Below are positions 44,436 to 52,415 of a stretch of DNA of 64,000 bases, one piece after another. Position numbers and translations under genes: made by a program. Under the pieces are notes generated by a model. It was not told the DNA's origin. It did no database searches and was given only the letters and a program-made list of their open reading frames with translations. The DNA is from Candidatus Amulumruptor caecigallinarius. Lineage in GTDB: Bacteria > Bacteroidota > Bacteroidia > Bacteroidales > Muribaculaceae. Every line of letters starts with the position of its first letter. Positions within the stretch are counted from its first letter, which is position 1. The stretch lies in assembly GCA_023665605.1 (NCBI GenBank), contig JAMPDP010000004.1, positions 36,347 to 100,346 of the forward strand, given 5' to 3'.

Positions 44436-45059
44436 TCACTTGATTACCTCAAGCAGCTCGACGTCAAAGATCAGCGTGGCGTTCGGACCAATCACGCCGC
44501 CGGCACCATTGGGGCCATAGGCCAGGGCCGAGGGGATGTACAGACGCCACTTCGCGCCCTGCTTCATCAGCTGCAGAGCCTCTACCCAGCCGGGTATCAC
44601 CTGGGTCACACCGAACGTGGCGGGCTCGCCGCGCTCCACCGATGAGTCAAACACGGTGCCGTCAAGCAGCTTGCCGGTGTAGTGAACCTTCACGCGGTCG
44701 GTAGATGTCGGCATCGGGCCCTCTCCCTCGGCGAGCACTTCATACTGAAGGCCGCTGGCGGTGACATTCACCTCATGGCGCTTGCCGTTCTCGTCAAGGA
44801 ACGCCTTGCCGGCCTGCGCGTTTATATCTGCCATCTTGGAGGCCTCGGCCTGCTGCCGCTGCTCCATGGCGGTGAAGAATTTGCGGATCTCCTCCTTGGC
44901 CTCATCATAGCTCATGCGAGGCTTCGTGCCCTCAAACACGGCCTTTACGCCGTCGGCAAATTCGGCGTAGTCAAGCTCGGCGATACCCGATGCCTTGAAA
45001 TTGTTGCCCATGCTCAGTCCGAGGGCGTAGCTGATGCTCTGGAGTTCTTTGTTGTCCAT
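44436..45059 (-). CDS. FKBP-type peptidyl-prolyl isomerase (FklB-like)
   Basis: A 207-residue FKBP without signal peptide, similar in layout to FklB/FkpA. The N-terminal helical domain begins LQSISYALGLSMGNNFKASG. The FKBP domain has VKVHYTGKLLDGTVFDSS, VIPGWVEALQLMKQGAKWRL and IPSALAYGPNGAGGVIGPN. It probably acts in the cytoplasm, although the related lipoprotein downstream is exported. A TATCTTTG box lies 120 bp upstream, with a 19-bp tandem duplication in the leader. Confidence 0.92.
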   Translation of the reverse strand: MDNKELQSISYALGLSMGNNFKASGIAELDYAEFADGVKAVFEGTKPRMSYDEAKEEIRKFFTAMEQRQQAEASKMADINAQAGKAFLDENGKRHEVNVTASGLQYEVLAEGEGPMPTSTDRVKVHYTGKLLDGTVFDSSVERGEPATFGVTQVIPGWVEALQLMKQGAKWRLYIPSALAYGPNGAGGVIGPNATLIFDVELLEVIK

Positions 45060-45066
45060 CGTGATA

Positions 45067-45105
45067 CTGTGTGTCTTTACTTATTAATGTGTGTCTTTAC
45101 TTATT
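45067..45105. repeat. Tandem duplication in the FKBP leader
   Basis: TGTGTCTTTACTTATTAA occurs twice in succession (copies near 45069 and 45088). It lies a few bases upstream of the fklB-like start codon, between promoter and gene. Confidence 0.85.
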
Positions 45106-45179
45106 AAAAAGCGGATTAAGAGGTCGTCAACTGACCTCCCTGTTGAATAAAACGTGGAGTGTGCGCGATATGGCCGCCG

Positions 45180-45187
45180 CAAAGATA
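45180..45187 (-). promoter_or_regulatory. Predicted -7 promoter box for the FKBP genes
   Basis: TATCTTTG on the minus strand, 120 bp upstream of the first FKBP gene. Confidence 0.45.
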
Positions 45188-45308
45188 CGTCAATATCGCC
45201 ACATTACACCATATTTACCAACAATTTTCACCCACCCCAGGTTCAACCCGCCCCGGCTGCTGTTCCCTTATTGCAATCTCGTTGTACATGGGTTATTGAA
45301 AAAAATCG

Positions 45309-45316
45309 TATATTTG
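45309..45316 (+). promoter_or_regulatory. Predicted -7 promoter box for rel
   Basis: TATATTTG, 30 bp upstream of the rel start. TGGTATCTGC is duplicated between the box and the gene (about 45333 and 45347). Confidence 0.5.
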
Positions 45317-45346
45317 GCGTAAATTCCACTTATTGGTATCTGCTTA

Positions 45347-47605
45347 ATGGTATCTGCAATGACTGCTGAGGAAGAAGAGAAGCTGGTGCAGGATGAGTTT
45401 CAGGACCTGCTCAACGGCTATCTTGCGAGCAACCACCGCAAGAAGGTCGAGATTATAGAGCGTGCCTTCAAGTTTGCCAAGGAGGCCCACAAGGGCATCA
45501 GACGGCGTTCCGGCGAGCCTTACATCCTCCATCCCATAGCGGTAGCCAAAATCGCATCCCGTGAGATAGGCCTCGGCTCTACAAGCATCTGCGCGGCTCT
45601 GCTGCATGATGTGGTCGAGGACACCGACTACACGGTGGAAGATATTGAACAGCACTTCGGCAAGAAAATCGCTCAGCTGGTGGACGGCCTGACGAAAATA
45701 TCAGGCGGCAAGTTCGGCGACCGAGCATCGGCGCAAGCCGAGAATTTCCGCAAGCTGCTGCTCACCATGAGCGAGGACATCCGCGTGGTGCTCATCAAGA
45801 TGGCTGACCGCCTGCACAATATGCGCACCCTCGGCTCCATGGCCCCCAACAAGCAGTACAAGATTGCCGGCGAGACGCTATATATATATGCCCCGCTGGC
45901 TCACCGCCTGGGGCTATATGCCATCAAGACCGAGCTGGAGGACCTGAGCTTCAAGTATGAGCATCCTGCCGCTTATGAGCGCATCACCCGACAGATCGAG
46001 GAAACCGAGGCGCGGCGTGCCGCCGTGTATCGCGACTTCGCCTCTCCCATCACCAAGCGACTCACTGAGATGGGGATTAAGTTTGAGGCGCGCGCACGGC
46101 TCAAGAGCGTATACTCGATATGGCGCAAGATGGAGACGAAGCACATCCCGTTTGAGGAGGTGTATGACCTCTACGCGATGCGCATCATCTATGACTGTGA
46201 CGACCCGGCGATGGAGAAGACCATCTGCTGGAACATATACGCGGCTCTGACCGACATCTACAAGCTCCACCCCGACCGCACGCGCGACTGGATTTCCGTG
46301 CCGAAGGCCAACGGCTATCAGGCACTGCACGCCACCCTGATGGGCCCTGACGGCAACTGGGTGGAGGTACAGATTCGCTCGCGCCGCATGGACGACATCG
46401 CCGAGAAAGGGTTTGCGGCGCACTGGCGCTACAAGATAGGCGAGGGCGACGAGGAGAGCGAGCTCACCGTCTGGCTCAAGACTATCAAGGATGTGCTCGA
46501 TGACCCCAACCCGAATGCACTCGACTTCCTCGACACCCTCAAGCTCAACCTCTTCGCCAACGAGATAGTGGTGTTCACCCCCAGCGGCGAGCTGGTGACA
46601 CTGCCCACCAACGCCACGGTGCTCGATGTGGCCTATCACCTGCACTCGGAGCTTGGCAACAAGTGCATAGCCGGCAAGGTGAACCACCGCCTCGTGCCAC
46701 TGAGCCACCGGCTCAAGAGCGGAGACCAGGTGGAGGTACTCACCTCGCAGAGCCAGAAGCCAAGCCCCGACTGGCTGAAATTCCTTGTCACTGCCAAGGC
46801 CAAGACGCGCCTGCGAGCCGCCCTGCGGCGCGAGCGGCAGCCGGTGGTGGAGCGGGGCGAGGCCATCTTTAAGGCTTACCTCGAGCGCAACGGCGTAGCC
46901 GAGACCAATGAGGTGGTGACCAAACTGATGGGACATTACGGCATGACCAACCGCGAAGAGCTCCTTTATGGCCTCGGCTCTGAGGAGATAGAGCTTGACG
47001 ACTACCTGGTGAAGGGTATGCGCGCCGCTGCCGAGCCGGTTGTCACGCCGAAGCGCAACCCCATCAAGAGGCTCTGGCCGTTCGGACGCAGCGGCCGCCC
47101 TGCCGACAACGCCCCCGACTCGCCCGGCATCACCACCCCCGCCAAGGTCAACCTCAAGGAGACCTATATGCTCGTGGATGACCACGGCCACCGCAACTTC
47201 ATAATGCGCGAGTGCTGTGACCCCGTGCCCGGCGATGACGTGATGGGATTCCTCAATGACACCGGTCAGGTGGAGGTGCACAAGCTCGACTGTCCGCGCG
47301 CCGCTGCCCTCAAAGCCGCCTATGGACCGAGGGTGGTAGCTACCGAGTGGCAGAAAGTGAGCACATCGTTCCGTGCGTCAATCCACATGGAGGGTATAGA
47401 CCGGCGGGGCATGCTTCGCGAGATCGCCGGCGCGGTGAGCAAGATGGACAACATCGACATCCGCGGCCTCGATATCAGTGCTGACAATGAAGTGTTTCAG
47501 GGCAACCTGTCGCTGCAGGTGACTGACACCGGCATCATCGACTCCGTAATCACCAAGCTGCTCTCCATCAAGGGTATAGTCACCGCCACCCGTGTAAGCA
47601 TCTGA
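45347..47605 (+). CDS. rel: Bifunctional (p)ppGpp synthetase/hydrolase
   Basis: A 752-residue RelA/SpoT homologue. The hydrolase HD motif is intact (LLHDVVEDTDYT, His87/Asp88), with HPIAVAKI and KMADRLHNMRTL. The synthetase domain follows with KSVYSIWRKM and DLYAMRIIYD. The TGS domain (VFTPSGELVTLPTNATVLDV) and a C-terminal ACT domain (SIHMEGIDRRGMLREIAGAV) are complete. It would make and degrade the stringent-response alarmone in the cytoplasm. The ATG at 45347 is used; a second at 45359 is equally possible. It is followed by pgpH 45 bp later on the same strand. Confidence 0.95.
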   Translation: MVSAMTAEEEEKLVQDEFQDLLNGYLASNHRKKVEIIERAFKFAKEAHKGIRRRSGEPYILHPIAVAKIASREIGLGSTSICAALLHDVVEDTDYTVEDIEQHFGKKIAQLVDGLTKISGGKFGDRASAQAENFRKLLLTMSEDIRVVLIKMADRLHNMRTLGSMAPNKQYKIAGETLYIYAPLAHRLGLYAIKTELEDLSFKYEHPAAYERITRQIEETEARRAAVYRDFASPITKRLTEMGIKFEARARLKSVYSIWRKMETKHIPFEEVYDLYAMRIIYDCDDPAMEKTICWNIYAALTDIYKLHPDRTRDWISVPKANGYQALHATLMGPDGNWVEVQIRSRRMDDIAEKGFAAHWRYKIGEGDEESELTVWLKTIKDVLDDPNPNALDFLDTLKLNLFANEIVVFTPSGELVTLPTNATVLDVAYHLHSELGNKCIAGKVNHRLVPLSHRLKSGDQVEVLTSQSQKPSPDWLKFLVTAKAKTRLRAALRRERQPVVERGEAIFKAYLERNGVAETNEVVTKLMGHYGMTNREELLYGLGSEEIELDDYLVKGMRAAAEPVVTPKRNPIKRLWPFGRSGRPADNAPDSPGITTPAKVNLKETYMLVDDHGHRNFIMRECCDPVPGDDVMGFLNDTGQVEVHKLDCPRAAALKAAYGPRVVATEWQKVSTSFRASIHMEGIDRRGMLREIAGAVSKMDNIDIRGLDISADNEVFQGNLSLQVTDTGIIDSVITKLLSIKGIVTATRVSI

Positions 47606-47650
47606 ACGGCGCACGCATATATATAATATAGAGAACGAACTGCACAGACC

Positions 47651-49732
47651 ATGAAGAAATATCTGCTGCAAGTGCTGCTCTTCATCGGGGCAGTGTTTCT
47701 GACGATATACTTCCAGCCCACCGTGGATGAGAACCATTACGTCTACGAGGAGTCGCGACCGTGGAACTATCCGCTGCTGACGGCTCCCTTTGACATCCCC
47801 ATCCACCTGGACTCCGTGAGCGCACGACAGGTGAAAGACAGCATCGACGCGACCTTCCAGCCCGTGTATCGGCGCAACACCGCCATGGAGCTTGCCGTGG
47901 AGAATGACTACACCCGCCGGCTGACAGCCGCCACGCCCGACGCGCGCCTTGACCGTAAGACCCTGACAGTGCTCATCAACCGGCTAAAGAAGCTGTATGA
48001 CAAAGGCATAGTCGACGGGCCGACCCACGCCCACATCAAGTCCGGCAGGATGCCCGTGGTGAGGTTCATCGTGGACAACAACGCCATCACCGCCTCCACG
48101 GGCGGGTATATGTCAGTGCGCGAGGCGTATGCCGACCTTGACAGCACCCTTGCCGCCGGGGGGCTCCGCGGGCATCTGACACCCGCCGAGCTTGCCGCCG
48201 CCTTGCAGCCCAACATCGTCTACGACTCCGTGGAGAGCAATCGCATCCTCCAGCAGATGTATCAGAAGGCGATGGCTCCGGTAGGGGTAATTCAGCAGGG
48301 TGAGCGCATCATAGACCAGGGTGACATCGTCACTCCGCAGCTCTATTCCATCCTCCACACCTATGAGGAGCTCCTTGCCGAGCGCAGCAGTGCCACAGGA
48401 GTGAGCCTCTTTTACCCGCTGTTAGGACAGACCCTCTACGTGATGGTGCTCCTGGGGGCGTTCTACACCTATCTGGTGTTCTTCCGTCGCGACTACTTCG
48501 ATGACCGGCGCGTGATGACCTTTATGATGGTGCTCCTCACGGGGTTCGCACTGCTGACATTCCTGCTTGACCATGCCGTGATGAACGGCCTGTACGTGAT
48601 GCCGCTCACCATCCTGCCCATCATGGTGCTGATATTCACCGACTCGCGCACGGCGATGTTCATCTTTATTGTGGAGACCCTGATTTGCGCCCCGATTGCC
48701 ACGTCACAGCTGCAGTTCATCGCGATAGAGTTTGCTTCAGGCGTGGCCGCCATCACCTCCATCCGCGAGCTGTCAAAGCGCAGTCACCTTGTGCGGACCG
48801 CCCTGGTGGTGTTTGTGGCGTGCAGCGTGACCTATACCGCCGTGGATGTGATGCACTTGGGGACGCTGCGTAAGATTAACCCCGAGATGTTTGCCGCGTT
48901 CGGCTTCAACGCCCTGTTCATCTCGTTCGCCTACTTCCTGATATTCATCTTTGAGAAAGTGTTCGGCTTCACCTCGCGCGTGACGCTTGTGGAGCTCAGT
49001 GACATCAACAACCAGGTGCTCCGTGAGCTGTCGGAGGAGTGCCCCGGCACGTTCCAGCACTCCATGTCGGTGAGCAACCTGGCGAGTGCCGCCGCGGCGC
49101 GTATCGGAGCCAACGTGCAGCTTGTCAGAGCCGGAGCCCTGTACCACGACATCGGCAAAATCAACAACCCGGCGTTCTTCACCGAGAACCAGTACGGCGT
49201 GAACCCCCACGATGTGCTCGACCCCAAGCAGAGCGCGCGCATAGTAATAAATCATGTGACCGACGGCCTCAAGCGCGCCGAGAAGAGCAAGCTGCCGCAG
49301 GTGATACGCGACTTCATAGCCGAGCACCACGGCAAGGGAAAGGCCAAGTACTTCTACAACACCTACTGCAAGGCGCACCCCGATGAGGATGTAGACCCGG
49401 CGCCGTTCACCTATCCGGGCCCCAACCCGCGGTCAAGGGAGACCTCGCTGCTGATGATGGCAGATGCCGTTGAGGCCGCCTCACGGTCGCTCACTGACCA
49501 CTCCGCCGAGGCCATCACCGCGCTTGTGAACCGCATCATCGACTCGCAGATTGATGAGGGTTTGCACTCCGACTCGCCGATCTCCTTCCGCGAAATCAAG
49601 ATAGTGAAGGAGAGCTTCATCCAGCGACTCCGCACCATCTATCACTCCCGCGTGAGCTACCCCGATGCCCCCGCCAGAAACAGTGCGGGCACGCCATCCG
49701 CTCCGGCCGCATCTTCCACCCCGACAAAGTAA
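47651..49732 (+). CDS. pgpH: PgpH-like 7TM-HD phosphodiesterase
   Basis: A 693-residue membrane protein of the 7TMR-HD family. An N-terminal helix and extracytoplasmic domain (about 30-240) precede a membrane region of about seven helices (GQTLYVMVLLGAFYTYLVFF to LFISFAYFLIFIFEKVFG). The cytoplasmic HD domain has GALYHDIGKINNPAFFTENQ, VINHVTDGLKRA and FIAEHHGKGKAKYFY. Members hydrolyse c-di-AMP. The C-terminal ~20 residues are Ala/Pro/Ser-rich. Placement directly after rel puts two nucleotide-second-messenger enzymes side by side. Confidence 0.92.
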   Translation: MKKYLLQVLLFIGAVFLTIYFQPTVDENHYVYEESRPWNYPLLTAPFDIPIHLDSVSARQVKDSIDATFQPVYRRNTAMELAVENDYTRRLTAATPDARLDRKTLTVLINRLKKLYDKGIVDGPTHAHIKSGRMPVVRFIVDNNAITASTGGYMSVREAYADLDSTLAAGGLRGHLTPAELAAALQPNIVYDSVESNRILQQMYQKAMAPVGVIQQGERIIDQGDIVTPQLYSILHTYEELLAERSSATGVSLFYPLLGQTLYVMVLLGAFYTYLVFFRRDYFDDRRVMTFMMVLLTGFALLTFLLDHAVMNGLYVMPLTILPIMVLIFTDSRTAMFIFIVETLICAPIATSQLQFIAIEFASGVAAITSIRELSKRSHLVRTALVVFVACSVTYTAVDVMHLGTLRKINPEMFAAFGFNALFISFAYFLIFIFEKVFGFTSRVTLVELSDINNQVLRELSEECPGTFQHSMSVSNLASAAAARIGANVQLVRAGALYHDIGKINNPAFFTENQYGVNPHDVLDPKQSARIVINHVTDGLKRAEKSKLPQVIRDFIAEHHGKGKAKYFYNTYCKAHPDEDVDPAPFTYPGPNPRSRETSLLMMADAVEAASRSLTDHSAEAITALVNRIIDSQIDEGLHSDSPISFREIKIVKESFIQRLRTIYHSRVSYPDAPARNSAGTPSAPAASSTPTK

Positions 49733-49755
49733 CCACACCCCAGCCAACAGACCCG

Positions 49756-50298
49756 ATGAAGATAACCCTCTACTGCTCCTCGCGGAGCAACATCAACCCG
49801 AAATATGATGAGTGCGCCCGCCGCATAGGCGAGTGGATCGGCACACATGGTCACATTATGGTGTATGGCGGCATGGACCGCGGCGATATGCGCATCGCCG
49901 CCGAGGCTTGTCACGACGCCGGGGGCCAGGTGATAGGGGTGGTGCCCTCCACGCGGCGCGGCAATGCCTGGCGCGGCAATGACGAGAACCTGCTCCCCGA
50001 GGACCTGAACCAGCGCAAGGATATTATGATAAACCTGGGCGACCGCTTCGTGGCTCTGCCGGGGGGCTACGGCACTCTTGACGAGATACTCTCGACGCTG
50101 TCGCAGATGATGTTCACGCTCACCGACTTCTCGCGACGGCTGCTGATAGTGAACATCGACGGTATCTTTGACCCGCTGCTTGAGCAGTTTGAGAAGCTGG
50201 CCTCCATCGGCGTGCTTGACCGCGGCATCTTCCGGCGGTTTGAGGTGGTGGACTCCACCGAGGCCGCCATTGACCGCCTCCCCTCCTTCTGCTCTTAA
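49756..50298 (+). CDS. LOG family (Lonely Guy) Rossmann protein
   Basis: A 180-residue nucleotide 5'-monophosphate phosphoribohydrolase-like protein. The catalytic PGGxGTxxE motif is present as LPGGYGTLDEILSTL. The usual GGGxxGLMG stretch appears as YGGMDRGDMRIAAEA, so it is divergent. The first strand reads ITLYCSSRSNINPKY. In other bacteria the family hydrolyses AMP or cytokinin precursors; function here is uncertain. It starts 23 bp after pgpH and precedes the B3/B4 gene, in one direction. Confidence 0.85.
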   Translation: MKITLYCSSRSNINPKYDECARRIGEWIGTHGHIMVYGGMDRGDMRIAAEACHDAGGQVIGVVPSTRRGNAWRGNDENLLPEDLNQRKDIMINLGDRFVALPGGYGTLDEILSTLSQMMFTLTDFSRRLLIVNIDGIFDPLLEQFEKLASIGVLDRGIFRRFEVVDSTEAAIDRLPSFCS

Positions 50299-50327
50299 AC
50301 ATAATCGCGGGGATGCCCGCTTCATGC

Positions 50328-51002
50328 ATGGAACTGACTATTGACCCGATATATGCGTCCGTCGCCCCGGACTACAAGGTAATCCTGCTGACGGCCGATG
50401 TGGAGGGTGGCGACACCCCCGCTGAACTCACCCAAGCCATTGAGCGTGTGGGCCAAGGATTTGTGGACGTGATGGAGATGGCCGACATTGCGAAGCGGCC
50501 CGGCATCGCGGCTACGCGCGCCGTCTACAAGGCCTTGGGGAAGGAGCCGAACCGTTACCGTCCGAGCCATGAGCAGATGATGCGCCGATTTCTGAAAGGC
50601 CAAGGACTCTATACGGTGAGCGCCCTTGTAGACACCGGCAACCTGCTGTCGCTGCTGAGCGGCTACAGCGTGGGGGTGTTTGACGCTGCCGCCGTCAAGG
50701 GTGACACGCTGACAGTTGGCGTAGGCCTCGCCGGCGAGCCATACGAGGGGATAGGGCGAGGGCCGCTGAACATAGAGCATCTGCCCGTGGTGCGCGATGC
50801 CGAGGGAGCCATCGGCACCCCCACCTCCGACAATGAGCGCACCAAGACCTCGCCGGCCACACGCCGCATCGTGGTGACAATCCACGCCTTCGGCCCGGAT
50901 ATGCCCGTCGCCGAGACCGCCGAGCTCGCCGCCCACCTGTTCACCCTCTACTGCGGCGCCTCCAACATCACCACAGCCATCATCACCGCCAACCCCGCCT
51001 AA
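50328..51002 (+). CDS. B3/B4 tRNA-binding domain protein
   Basis: About 224 residues resembling the B3/B4 domain of phenylalanyl-tRNA synthetase beta subunit. The signature run is YKALGKEPNRYRPSHEQMMR, followed by LYTVSALVDTGNLLSLLSGY and LPVVRDAEGAIGTPTSDNER. Free-standing B3/B4 proteins may edit or bind tRNA, but their role is not settled. The ATG at 50328 (MELTIDPIY) is chosen; an ATG five codons earlier gives an odd Cys-containing start. Confidence 0.85.
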   Translation: MELTIDPIYASVAPDYKVILLTADVEGGDTPAELTQAIERVGQGFVDVMEMADIAKRPGIAATRAVYKALGKEPNRYRPSHEQMMRRFLKGQGLYTVSALVDTGNLLSLLSGYSVGVFDAAAVKGDTLTVGVGLAGEPYEGIGRGPLNIEHLPVVRDAEGAIGTPTSDNERTKTSPATRRIVVTIHAFGPDMPVAETAELAAHLFTLYCGASNITTAIITANPA

Positions 51003-51014
51003 GCACCTATTTCC

Positions 51015-51106
51015 GTCAAAACATAAAGCGAAACACCGTCATTTCTTAAAGCAAAACACCGTCAAAACATAAAGCAAATTCGCGTCAAAACATAAAATTT
51101 GCTTAT
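51015..51106. promoter_or_regulatory. Four 23-bp iterons upstream of the DUF4143 ATPase gene
   Basis: Units start GTCAAAACATAAAGC at 51015 and 51061, GTCATTTCTTAAAGC at 51038, and GTCAAAACATAAAAT at 51084, an exact 23-bp period. Units 1-3 end in variants of GAAACACC. The last unit runs into the TATATTTG promoter box at 51104. A set of operator sites is the most likely reading. Confidence 0.85.
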
Positions 51107-51111
51107 ATTTG
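51104..51111 (+). promoter_or_regulatory. Predicted -7 promoter box for the DUF4143 ATPase gene
   Basis: TATATTTG, 18 bp upstream of the chosen start at 51130. It overlaps the last iteron by three bases. Confidence 0.6.
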
Positions 51112-51129
51112 CAGTGTAATACACTGACA

Positions 51130-52401
51130 ATGAATACCGACCAAGAGTATCTGCCACGCGTCAGCGACAAGCTGTTTGCCAAGAAACTGCGCACTTCCGG
51201 AGCCGTGCTGGTGACTGGATGCAAGTGGTGTGGCAAAACTATGAGTGCCGAGCAGCTGGCGCGGAGTGCAATATTCATGCAGGATGTGGACCGCAGAAAA
51301 ACCTATATGGATATGGCTGACACCCAACCGTCGCTATTGCTGAAGGGGGAGTCACCGCGTCTGATAGATGAGTGGCAGATGGCACCGGTACTCTGGGATG
51401 CCGTCAGGGCTGAGGTAGACCGACGCAAGGTGCCCGGGCAATTTATCCTGACCGGCTCAGCCGTGCCATCCGATAATGTGACGGCCCACACCGGGACGGG
51501 GCGCATAGCCCGCATGATGATGCGCACCATGAGCCTGTATGAGTCACGGGAATCCACCGGAGATGTGTCGCTCGGAGCCTTGTTTGACGGGACACAGGAA
51601 GAGGGGGCCTGCTCACGGCTCACTATTGAGGAGCTGGCATTTGTGATAAGCCGTGGGGGTTGGCCGGCGTCACTGTCATTTCCGCGGGAAGATGCCATGG
51701 AGGTGGCACGCAACTATGTGGATGCCATTGTAGAGACCGATATATCAAGGGTTGACGGCATAGGACGCAATCCCCAGAGAGTCAGGCGGCTACTGATGTC
51801 GCTTGCGCGCAACATCTGTACCATGGCCACCAATGTGACCATTCAGCAGGATGTAGCTTCAGGAGATGTTATCATGGCTCCCCCCACGCTTGATGCCTAT
51901 CTGAACGCACTGAGCAGGATATTTGTGATAGATGATACCCCGGCTTGGGCTCCGGCTATGCGCAGCAAGAGCGCACTGCGCACAGCCTCGAAGCGTAACT
52001 TTGTGGATCCCTCGATAGCCGTTGCCGCCCTTCGCTCGGGACCGAATAAGTTGCTTGATGATTTTGAAACCTTCGGGTTCATGTTTGAATCTCTGTGTCA
52101 CCGAGATATGAAGGTTTACGCACAGGCGAATGACGGAGATGTGTATCATTACCGAGACCGTAACAACCTTGAGGCTGACATGATCATATCACTGCGTGAC
52201 GGTCGGTGGGCACCTATTGAGGTGAAGCTCGGCTCACGCCAGATAGAGGAGGCCGCCGCAAATCTGCTCAAACTGTGCTCGAAGGTGGATAGTGACCGTA
52301 TGGGGCACCCGTCATTTATGATGGTGCTCACCGGTGGCGAGTACGCCTATCGGAGGGGAGACGGAGTGTGGGTAGTGCCCATAGGGTGTCTCAAAGATTA
52401 A
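51130..52401 (+). CDS. AAA ATPase with DUF4143 domain
   Basis: About 423 residues. The N-terminal ATPase has Walker A GCKWCGKTMSAEQL, a Walker B-like strand LIDEWQMAPVLWD and sensor QFILTGSAVP. The C-terminal DUF4143 part ends in HYRDRNNLEADMIISL...WAPIEVKLG, an E-D...E-x-K arrangement resembling a PD-(D/E)XK nuclease core. These proteins occur in many copies in Bacteroidetes and archaea, with no settled function; some are suspected of mobile or defence roles. ATG 51130 lies after the promoter box, so the longer frame from 51109 is rejected. Confidence 0.88.
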   Translation: MNTDQEYLPRVSDKLFAKKLRTSGAVLVTGCKWCGKTMSAEQLARSAIFMQDVDRRKTYMDMADTQPSLLLKGESPRLIDEWQMAPVLWDAVRAEVDRRKVPGQFILTGSAVPSDNVTAHTGTGRIARMMMRTMSLYESRESTGDVSLGALFDGTQEEGACSRLTIEELAFVISRGGWPASLSFPREDAMEVARNYVDAIVETDISRVDGIGRNPQRVRRLLMSLARNICTMATNVTIQQDVASGDVIMAPPTLDAYLNALSRIFVIDDTPAWAPAMRSKSALRTASKRNFVDPSIAVAALRSGPNKLLDDFETFGFMFESLCHRDMKVYAQANDGDVYHYRDRNNLEADMIISLRDGRWAPIEVKLGSRQIEEAAANLLKLCSKVDSDRMGHPSFMMVLTGGEYAYRRGDGVWVVPIGCLKD

Positions 52402-52415
52402 GAGAATATCTTATT

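Noticed and set aside
45914..47281. Long minus-strand open frame opposite rel
   Set aside because: Antisense shadow of a clear RelA/SpoT gene; composition (His/Val/Leu/Gly-rich) is typical of such shadows.
51015..51106. Short CRISPR-like array at the 23-bp repeats
   Set aside because: The period has no variable spacers; the units are similar over their full length and adjoin a promoter, fitting iterons.
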